DNA of 5,580 nucleotides from Phycisphaerales bacterium (GTDB lineage Bacteria; Planctomycetota; Phycisphaerae; Phycisphaerales; UBA1924). The translations under genes were made by a program, and so were the position numbers. Below the pieces are notes generated by a model that worked only from the letters and a program-made list of their open reading frames with translations, was not told where the DNA came from and did no database searches. This document shows, piece after piece, positions 1-4,565 of the stretch (positions are counted from its first letter, which is position 1; each line of letters opens with the position of its first letter). The stretch lies in NCBI GenBank assembly GCA_016763115.1, contig JAESUL010000238.1:1-5580 (forward strand), in the 5' to 3' direction.

Positions 1-280
1 CGGAGTACCAGTCGCCGAAGGCGTCGAAAATGGCGAGAATTTGCATGTAGGGATCTGTATTGGCGCTTTGGGCGGTTTCTTGCAGGCGGGCGATCATGGA
101 TTTGCTGGAGTCTTCGAGGACGGCGACAATGAGTTGTTCTTTGGATCCAAAGTTGTTGTAGAGGGTCATTTTGGCGACATTGGCTTCGGTGAGGATTCGG
201 TCGATGCCTGTGGCGTGGAAGCCTTCTTTCTCGAAAAGAGACCGGGCAGTACAGAGGAGTTGGGCAGATTTGCTAGGCAT
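1..280 (-). CDS. TetR/AcrR-family transcriptional repressor, N-terminal part (cut by window edge)
   Basis: Reading leftward from the ATG at 280-278 gives 93 residues with no stop before the window edge, so only the N-terminal half is present. Seen: a TetR-type DNA-binding domain at about residues 8-55, with the LFEKEGFHATGIDRIL helix pair, the recognition-helix stretch ANVAKMTLYNNFGSKEQL (about 33-50) and the following VAVLED helix start. Known of the family: dimeric repressors whose variable C-terminal domain binds a small ligand or is modified by a reactive species; that domain lies outside the window, so the inducer cannot be read. The gene is divergent from an AhpD-like gene, and a NemR-box-like dyad sits in the shared gap, so inferred roles are autorepression and control of the neighbour. 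The ribosome site is weak (GGA about 10 nt before the ATG). The start is well placed because the HTH begins just after it. Confidence 0.93.
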   Translation of the reverse strand, partial: MPSKSAQLLCTARSLFEKEGFHATGIDRILTEANVAKMTLYNNFGSKEQLIVAVLEDSSKSMIARLQETAQSANTDPYMQILAIFDAFGDWYS

Positions 281-322
281 GTTGTTTTTTTCCAAGTATT
301 TTCTAGAAAGGGCTCGAATAAA

Positions 323-338
323 CAGACTTGTTGGTCTA
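323..338. promoter_or_regulatory. TetR operator candidate resembling the NemR box
   Basis: The 16-mer CAGACTTGTTGGTCTA contains the inverted repeat AGAC-N6-GTCT, with a further AA/TT pair outside it (321-322 and 339-340). It matches 10 of the 12 defined bases of the E. coli NemR box TAGACC-N4-GGTCTA. It overlaps the edge of the minus-strand -10 and the predicted TetR start site. A single half site AGACC recurs at 385-389, nearer the AhpD gene, and a separate 7-bp inverted repeat (GACTTGT 325-331, ACAAGTC 369-375) spans the promoter. Binding by the adjacent regulator is inferred. Confidence 0.5.
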
Positions 339-366
339 TTGTATCTGCAAGAGATTGGATTTGCAA
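338..366 (-). promoter_or_regulatory. Predicted sigma70-type promoter of the TetR gene
   Basis: On the minus strand, TTGCAA (366-361) and TACAAT (343-338) are separated by exactly 17 bp. The -10 matches the sigma70 consensus at 5 of 6 bases and the -35 at 4 of 6. The expected start of transcription is near 331, about 50 nt before the TetR ATG and inside the dyad at 323-338. A repressor bound there would block its own promoter. Confidence 0.55.
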
Positions 367-420
367 GTACAAGTCAATCAGGACAGACCAGTTTTCTCAT
401 TTTTATGGAGAGGTACCACC

Positions 421-969
421 ATGCCACGGATTCAGCCATTGACACTCGAGAACGCACCCGAAACGACCAAGCCAGCCCTTGAAGGCATTCACAAGGCCAT
501 CGGGATGGTTCCCAACCTGCTTTCGACGCTTGGGCATTCCCCAGCAGCGTTGTCGTTTTATACCCATGGCAAAGAGGCGTTGGGCAAGGGCACGCTCGGG
601 CAGGTCTTTGGTGAGCAGCTTGCGATGGCGATCGGGGCTGCGAGCGGGTGTGATTATTGTGTGGCGGCCCACAACGCGATCGGGAAGAATGCGGGGCTCA
701 GCGATATCGAGCGGACGGCCAACATTGCGGGTAAGTCCGGCGATCCCAAGGTCCAGAGCGCAATCGACTTTGCCAAGGCGATCGTTGAAGGACGCGGATT
801 TGTAGAGGATTCGGCGTTTGAGACGGTCAAGGCAGCAGGGTACACCGATGACGAGGTGCTCGAGATTCTTGCGATCACGATGTTTAACCTGTTTACGAAC
901 TATGCCAATCACATGATTGATACAGAGATTGATTTTCCGAAGGTTGAGGCCGGCGTTTCTGCCGGTTGA
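421..969 (+). CDS. AhpD-like carboxymuconolactone decarboxylase-family protein (CxxC peroxidase type)
   Basis: A 182-aa cytoplasmic protein of the CMD/AhpD fold. Seen: the redox motif CDYCVAAH with C77, C80 and H84, and a glutamate (E65) 12 residues before the first cysteine. This is the same spacing as the Glu118-Cys130-Cys133-His137 proton-relay set of Mycobacterium AhpD; the position of AhpD His132 is Tyr here. Known of the family: a thiol pair that reduces peroxides or serves as an adaptor disulfide reductase, usually in oligomers of small all-helical subunits. Substrate is not readable from sequence. The ATG at 421 is chosen over upstream in-frame starts because a strong ribosome site (GGAGAGGT, 407-414) precedes it and family homology begins right there. 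It is transcribed away from a TetR gene and ends in its own terminator, so it is probably a single-gene unit induced when the TetR protein releases. A stress or electrophile response is inferred. Confidence 0.93.
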   Translation: MPRIQPLTLENAPETTKPALEGIHKAIGMVPNLLSTLGHSPAALSFYTHGKEALGKGTLGQVFGEQLAMAIGAASGCDYCVAAHNAIGKNAGLSDIERTANIAGKSGDPKVQSAIDFAKAIVEGRGFVEDSAFETVKAAGYTDDEVLEILAITMFNLFTNYANHMIDTEIDFPKVEAGVSAG

Positions 970-1000
970 GGATTTTCGATACCAGAACCCCATTTCCTGC

Positions 1001-1038
1001 GCAGTGCCGCCCGAGTGTTTCGGGCGGTGCTGTTTTTT
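1001..1038 (+). terminator. Intrinsic terminator of the AhpD-like gene
   Basis: A 13-bp stem (1002-1014 with 1020-1032) contains the GC-rich core GCCGCCCGA/TCGGGCGGT and two G-U wobbles. It closes a 5-nt loop and is followed directly by six T residues (1033-1038). It lies 32 bp after the AhpD stop codon and before truB, so the two genes should be separate transcription units. Confidence 0.92.
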
Positions 1039-1082
1039 GGATCCGATGATTTGTGAACCTATGGTGGTTGATGGAAACAGAG

Positions 1083-1784
1083 ATGGATAAACCGATCGAG
1101 GGGATACTTGTGGTGGACAAGCCTTTGGGGATTACTTCGATGGGCGTGTGCGCCAAGGTGCGTGGGAAACTGCGGGCGGGCGGCGCGCCCAAGCGGGTCA
1201 AGGTTGGGCATGGCGGGACGCTTGATCCGCTGGCGAGCGGCGTGTTGGTCGTGCTGATCGGCAAGGCGACCAAGCGGAGTGATGAGGTGATGGCGGGGGT
1301 CAAGGAGTACCGAACGACGGTTGATTTGTCACGGGTTTCGACGACGGATGATCTGGAGGGCGAGAAGACCATGGTGGTGCCAGAGGTAATTCCTGATCGG
1401 GGAATGATTGAGGGTGCGTGCGCCAGGTGGGTGGGTGCGGTGGAGCAGACGCCTCCGGTGTACTCGGCGATTAAGGTCAACGGCAAGCGGGCGTACGCGC
1501 TTGCGCGCAAGGGCGAGGAAGTGAAACTGGCGCCCCGGACGGTGCAGATTGATTCGATCGAGGTGGTGTCGTATGACTGGCCCGAGCTGGTGATCGATGT
1601 GGTGTGCGGGAAGGGGACTTATATCCGTTCGTTAGGGAAGGATATCGGGGGCGAGGTTGGCGCGGGCGGGATGCTGACCGCGCTTCGTCGCACGCGGGTG
1701 GGAAAGTTTCGGATTGAGGATTCGGTGAGGCTTGAAGATTTACCCGACCCGATGGACCCGCGGAGTGTCTCGATGCCGATGTGA
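1083..1784 (+). CDS. truB: tRNA pseudouridine-55 synthase TruB, short form
   Basis: TruB converts U55 in the T loop of elongator tRNAs to pseudouridine in the cytoplasm. Seen, numbered from the ATG at 1083: GILVVDKPLGITS (7-19); the catalytic motif GHGGTLDPLASGVL (43-56) with catalytic Asp48; KEYR (74-77); QTPPVYSAIKVNGKRAYALA (122-141); CGKGTYIRSLGKDIG (175-189); and LRRTRVGKF (201-209). All core family motifs are intact. At 233 aa it is clearly shorter than E. coli (314) or B. subtilis (about 309) TruB: it stops just after the core, so the C-terminal PUA/TruB-C domain is missing. Start choice: ATG 1083 has GGA 7 nt upstream; ATG 1071 and GTG 1053 are in-frame alternatives adding 4 or 10 residues. 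The usual rbfA-truB-ribF neighbours are not seen here. It converges with a tRNA gene only 38 bp away. Confidence 0.96.
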   Translation: MDKPIEGILVVDKPLGITSMGVCAKVRGKLRAGGAPKRVKVGHGGTLDPLASGVLVVLIGKATKRSDEVMAGVKEYRTTVDLSRVSTTDDLEGEKTMVVPEVIPDRGMIEGACARWVGAVEQTPPVYSAIKVNGKRAYALARKGEEVKLAPRTVQIDSIEVVSYDWPELVIDVVCGKGTYIRSLGKDIGGEVGAGGMLTALRRTRVGKFRIEDSVRLEDLPDPMDPRSVSMPM

Positions 1785-1822
1785 AACAGAGGTCACCGAG
1801 TAGAGTATTCTCGAAGAAAAAA

Positions 1823-1894
<72 letters not shown>

Positions 1895-1899
1895 TAGGG

Positions 1900-1932
1900 C
1901 CGATTTTGAGTGTCTTGCATTCCATAAATCGG
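1900..1932. repeat. 7-bp inverted repeat in the tRNA-Gly leader
   Basis: CCGATTT (1900-1906) and AAATCGG (1926-1932) are exact reverse complements 19 nt apart, beginning 6 bp upstream of the tRNA 5' end. It could form a leader hairpin on the precursor tRNA or be a protein site near the tRNA promoter. A weak minus-strand promoter could overlap it, but I cannot place one convincingly. Confidence 0.4.
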
Positions 1933-2023
1933 TTCTTGTACTGCAACTCGGTGCTTATCAACTGAAAAGCAGTTCAGAACGCCGAGAGTATATCCGCAAT
2001 GGCTCCAAAACTCTCTGCCTGTA

Positions 2024-2074
2024 AACCGCGAGTTTGAGGATTTTTTTGCCCGTTCAGTTTGCTATTTCGCGGTT
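2024..2074. repeat. 8-bp perfect inverted repeat
   Basis: AACCGCGA (2024-2031) and TCGCGGTT (2067-2074) are exact reverse complements, 35 nt apart, and the interval includes a seven-T run (2041-2047). It is among the longest perfect dyads in the spacer. The arms could be the base of an RNA stem or the ends of a very small element. No flanking target duplication is evident. Confidence 0.4.
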
Positions 2075-2120
2075 CGGCTACCCATCTCCGAATCGTCTTA
2101 CTGGCAAGCCCTCTTTTATT

Positions 2121-2153
2121 CAGGCGTCTCATGCTTGAGCTATTCACCGCCTG
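2121..2153. repeat. Nested hairpin CAGGCG/CGCCTG
   Basis: CAGGCG (2121-2126) pairs with CGCCTG (2148-2153). Inside, CTCA (2128-2131) pairs with TGAG (2136-2139) around a 4-nt loop. A competing stem, CCTGC (2150-2154) with GCAGG (2164-2168), shares the right arm. Confidence 0.4.
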
Positions 2154-2187
2154 CCTTTGTTCAGCAGGTCGCCGCAGTTGTCAGGCT

Positions 2188-2231
2188 GCGAGTACTTCTG
2201 TCACCGGAAGCTCGCTCCACACGCCAGCGAG
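2188..2231. repeat. Two mutually exclusive hairpins sharing one arm
   Basis: Hairpin A pairs GCGAG (2188-2192) with CTCGC (2211-2215) and CTTC (2195-2198) with GAAG (2207-2210), giving nine base pairs with a 2-nt bulge and an 8-nt loop. Hairpin B pairs CTCGCT (2211-2216) with AGCGAG (2226-2231) around a 9-nt loop. Both need bases 2211-2215, so only one can form at a time. The same motif returns as TAGCGAGC near 2319-2326. Confidence 0.4.
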
Positions 2232-2494
2232 TGTTGCATGATGGCAAAGCCACCCTGCCCCGCTAAGGGATTCTCACCCATTGAGTACCAACGGCCTTTT
2301 TCGCTCGGGGAATCTCCGTAGCGAGCAAGGTCTGTCGGCGTCACCCCCCTTCAATGGAGAACCATCGGATCGAACTGAAGGATTACTCTTTGAATATGTG
2401 ATTCTGATGAAGAATCGGAAAGCCGTATGGTCATACTGGGGATACTCGCAGTCGGTCGGCAGTAGCAAAAAGAGCAACGGGGAGCCAGATTTGA

Positions 2495-2525
2495 TGAATA
2501 ATTCAGAAATTCAATGAGTTTCATT
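2495..2525. promoter_or_regulatory. Two adjacent AT-rich palindromes, possible operator
   Basis: TGAATAATTCA (2495-2505) is a palindrome with a single central base, and AATGAGTTTCATT (2513-2525) is a 5-3-5 palindrome; their centres are 19 bp apart. Both lie 24-54 bp upstream of the predicted -35 box of the metal-efflux operon, a position suited to a regulator. The TGAA/TTCA arms recall ArsR/SmtB-type metal sites, but the arm spacing differs, so the regulator class is not assigned. Confidence 0.35.
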
Positions 2526-2548
2526 AGCAGTGCGGCAACAAGCCCCGA

Positions 2549-2577
2549 TTGACAAGTTGCCCAGATGGAGTTAGACT
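2549..2577 (+). promoter_or_regulatory. Predicted sigma70-type promoter of the metal-efflux operon
   Basis: A perfect -35 TTGACA (2549-2554) stands 17 bp from TAGACT (2572-2577), which matches the -10 consensus at 4 of 6 bases. The expected start of transcription falls at about 2584-2585, on or next to the ATG at 2585. The mRNA would then be leaderless or nearly so. Confidence 0.5.
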
Positions 2578-2584
2578 CACCGAA

Positions 2585-3016
2585 ATGATGCGAATACTGA
2601 CCATCTTGATTCTTTTACTTGCGGGACTCCCGCGGGTTGATATCGGGATGATCGGTTCATCTGCTGGGCACGATTGCAATGAGATGGTGTGCCAACAACC
2701 GGTTATCGCCTCTTCGGGTTGCTGTGACGAACCGGCCCCTGTTGTGGACATGGACGACGATTATTGTCCGATGTCAGGAGGCGAATGTCGGTGTGGTGTC
2801 ACTCCTGAAGATGATCGTTCACCGACTCCAAAGTCGCCGTTTCAGAGAAGTGAATCACGGATCACGCTTGGGCTCACAGGATCATCGACAGAGGCTCCCA
2901 GTTGGAACTCATCCGCTGGTATCGAGCATGGGGTCGTGACTGATCTCGTTGATGGACTCGCGTCACTGAGAACTCATAACGAAACACAAGCTCTCCTAGG
3001 CATCTGGCAAACATAA
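2585..3016 (+). CDS. Small secreted cysteine-rich protein, probable metal-binding accessory of the efflux operon
   Basis: I do not recognise a named family. The 143-aa product opens with a short hydrophobic export signal (MMRILTILILLLAGLPRVDIG), so it is probably exported. A cysteine-rich segment follows: C31, C36, the pair C46-C47, then C61 in CPMSGGECRCG with C68 and C70. Acidic residues (DMDDD, about 55-59) and Met/His residues lie nearby. The C-terminal half (about 75-143) has no Cys and no clear domain. It is the first gene before a CusC/CusB-like pair, so a role in binding or handing over a soft metal such as Cu or Ag, much as CusF does, is inferred; it does not look like CusF itself. 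Start: ATG 2585 (or 2588) opens the signal peptide directly. A TTG at 2549 is in frame but coincides with the -35 box and would put charged residues before the signal. GGAG lies 14 nt upstream, too far to be a good ribosome site. Confidence 0.72.
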   Translation: MMRILTILILLLAGLPRVDIGMIGSSAGHDCNEMVCQQPVIASSGCCDEPAPVVDMDDDYCPMSGGECRCGVTPEDDRSPTPKSPFQRSESRITLGLTGSSTEAPSWNSSAGIEHGVVTDLVDGLASLRTHNETQALLGIWQT

Positions 3017-3017
3017 A

Positions 3018-3056
3018 GCGATGATCCATAAGGGGTATTGTGCGCACGCACATCGC
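3018..3056. repeat. Palindrome in the gap before the outer-membrane factor gene
   Basis: TGTGCG-CA-CGCACA (3039-3052) is a perfect 6-2-6 palindrome, flanked by GCGA (3018-3021) and TCGC (3053-3056), which can extend the stem across a one-sided 17-nt bulge. It lies in the 91-bp gap between the Cys-rich gene and the next gene. It may stabilise or attenuate the operon mRNA, or be a binding site. No T run follows directly, so it is not a classical terminator. Confidence 0.4.
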
Positions 3057-3107
3057 CTCACGCGGTGATCGCTCGCTTTTGTTTTCCACGATATCTAGGA
3101 GACTGTT

Positions 3108-4565
3108 ATGGCTATTCGCCAACGCATGGGCACATCGAGTGCTGTGCTTGGGCTCTTGGTTCTTGCCGGATGTTCGACAAGCCCATTTGATTCCCCGCCA
3201 TCTGATACACAATCAGCGATCCGTCGTCTGTCGATGCCCTCTGATTCAGCGGAACTTGGCTCTGTCTACAGGGCAGAAGATGCGGAACAGAAGAGTTCTG
3301 GGATGGTTGTTGACTCCTCGCCGGAGTCCTATGTCCGGTATGCATTGTTTCACAGCCCAACAGTTGAGCGGGCTTACCAGCAGTGGCGAGCGGCATCGGA
3401 GCGGCTGCCTCAGGTAAGGGCATTGCCTGATCCTCGATTGAACATCGGTTTCTTTCTTGATGAAGTCGAAACCCGTGTTGGCCCGCAGCAAGCGAAGGTG
3501 GGGATTCAGCAGACTTTTCCTTGGATAGGCAAGTTGCAGGACCGTGAGGATGCTGCGGCCAAGGGTGCGCTCGCGGCGTGGTATCAGTACCAAGAAGCTC
3601 AGCTTCGTGTTGTTGAACAAGTTATCAAGTCTCTCCAAGATATTGTGTACCTTGATAAAGCCATCGGGATCACCAAAGAGAACTACGCACTGCTTCGCTC
3701 ATTGGAGGAAGTGGTTCGTGCTCGGTATCGTGTTGGCGCGGGGTCACACCCTGAACTGATCCGCGTACAGGTTGAACTCGGTCAGCTTGAAGATCGAGTG
3801 ATCGGGCTTGAGGCTTTGCGTCCTTCGTATGTGGCTGCGCTCAATGCAGTGCTTAACCGTGAGCCTGAATCCCCGGTTTCGGTGGATATTGATCTTCCCA
3901 ATTCTGTTGCCTCGGAGAATGCGGAGCAGGTTGCTCAAATGGCCCGTCAATGGAGCCCGGTGCTTCAGTCCATCTCTCAGAGAATCGAGCAAGAACGAGT
4001 TAGAACGGAGATCGCCCGTAAGGATGGGTACCCGGATCTGACCGTTGGGCTTGAGTACATTGTCACCGACGAGGCGGCGAATCCATCGATCGCAGAGAGC
4101 GGCGACGATCCGATCATGCTGACCTTTGGGATTAATCTGCCGATCTGGCGAGAGAAATATGATGCGGGTGTTCGTGAGTCGATCGCACGGCGGTTATCGA
4201 TCAGCCGAGATTTCGATGCGCAATCAAACACGCTTTGGGCACAGATTTACCGAGCCTGGTTCGAGCATACCGATGCGGACCGAAGGGTGCGGCTCTACGA
4301 GGATTCACTGATCCCCAAGGCACAGGAATCGCTTTCTGCATCGCTTGGCGGTTTCCGAACGGGAGATTCGGAGTTTCTCGATCTGCTTGATACGCAGCGG
4401 ACACTCCTTGAGTTCATGATCGCTGCCGAACGGGCGAGGGCTGATCGAGGCAAGGCGTTGGCCACACTCAATCGGCTCGTTGGACGAGCGATCCCAACGC
4501 GAGATGCCAACTCATCCCAAAGCACAACTCCACAGAGAACACACGAGAACGGGGACGAATCATGA
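3108..4565 (+). CDS. CusC-like outer-membrane efflux lipoprotein (TolC/OEP family)
   Basis: A 485-aa outer-membrane channel subunit, expected to act as a trimer joined to a membrane-fusion protein and an RND pump. Seen: a signal peptide with lipobox LAGC (C22 lipidated after cleavage); the first OEP repeat from about 78, with SPTVERAYQQW (83-93), RALPDPRLNIGFF (104-116) and VGPQQAKVGIQQTFPWIGKL (124-143), all typical of heavy-metal-type TolC proteins; ARYRVGAGSHPELIRVQVEL (205-224) closing repeat one; the second repeat from about 283 with FGINLPIW (340-347) and the matching GGFRTGDSEFLDLLDTQ (414-430); and a final LNRLVGR (454-460). Length is normal for the family. The start is fixed by AGGAG (3097-3101), 6 nt before the ATG. 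Its stop overlaps the next start (ATGA), showing translational coupling. Export of Cu/Ag or another divalent metal follows from the neighbour; the exact ion is not readable. Confidence 0.95.
   Translation: MAIRQRMGTSSAVLGLLVLAGCSTSPFDSPPSDTQSAIRRLSMPSDSAELGSVYRAEDAEQKSSGMVVDSSPESYVRYALFHSPTVERAYQQWRAASERLPQVRALPDPRLNIGFFLDEVETRVGPQQAKVGIQQTFPWIGKLQDREDAAAKGALAAWYQYQEAQLRVVEQVIKSLQDIVYLDKAIGITKENYALLRSLEEVVRARYRVGAGSHPELIRVQVELGQLEDRVIGLEALRPSYVAALNAVLNREPESPVSVDIDLPNSVASENAEQVAQMARQWSPVLQSISQRIEQERVRTEIARKDGYPDLTVGLEYIVTDEAANPSIAESGDDPIMLTFGINLPIWREKYDAGVRESIARRLSISRDFDAQSNTLWAQIYRAWFEHTDADRRVRLYEDSLIPKAQESLSASLGGFRTGDSEFLDLLDTQRTLLEFMIAAERARADRGKALATLNRLVGRAIPTRDANSSQSTTPQRTHENGDES

Larger units (their letters stand above)
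1895..2584. other. 690-bp spacer without a convincing protein gene, rich in inverted repeats
   Basis: Between the tRNA and the metal-efflux operon no reading frame exceeds about 78 codons, and none has a good ribosome site or recognisable product. Base use looks less GC-rich than truB. The stretch carries many short dyads: CTCGG/CCGAG around AACTG/CAGTT (1947-1986), AACCGCGA/TCGCGGTT (2024-2074), CAGGCG/CGCCTG around CTCA/TGAG (2121-2153), a nested set at 2173-2231, GCTCG/CGAGC (2303-2326), CCTTCA/TGAAGG around ATGG/CCAT (2348-2381) and GTAT/ATAC (2425-2436). This could be a structured RNA on either strand, a decayed insertion sequence or intron, or chance. I do not recognise it. Confidence 0.45.

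Noticed and set aside
328..420. Upstream TTG start for the AhpD-like gene, adding 31 residues
   Set aside because: The extra residues read through the operator/promoter region and do not look like the family, while ATG 421 has GGAGAGGT at proper distance.
403..993. A 196-codon open frame on the minus strand opposite the AhpD-like gene
   Set aside because: It covers a gene with a conserved CxxC motif and good ribosome site, and its low-complexity, Arg-rich product resembles no protein family I know.
893..1510. A 205-codon open frame on the minus strand opposite truB
   Set aside because: It is antisense to a clear TruB with intact motifs, shows no recognisable domain, and is the usual shadow of GC-rich coding sequence.
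1785..1822. Bidirectional terminator between truB and the tRNA
   Set aside because: Only a 4-bp CGAG/CTCG pairing was found, next to an A/T run. The run alone may help end the tRNA transcript, but the structure is too weak to list.
2008..2047. Terminator-like structure: AAACTC/GAGTTT stem followed by seven T residues
   Set aside because: The stem has only six AT-leaning pairs with a 16-nt loop and the T run begins 5 nt later. No plus-strand gene ends nearby, so I do not call it a terminator.
2059..2517. Short open frames in the spacer (plus strand 2059-2241 and 2281-2517, minus strand 2274-2477)
   Set aside because: All are below 80 codons, lack ribosome sites, overlap on opposite strands and have no recognisable motif. 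Chance is the simpler reading.
2549..2584. TTG start for the Cys-rich protein
   Set aside because: The codon is part of a perfect -35 box, and the 12 extra residues would place charged residues before an otherwise normal signal peptide.
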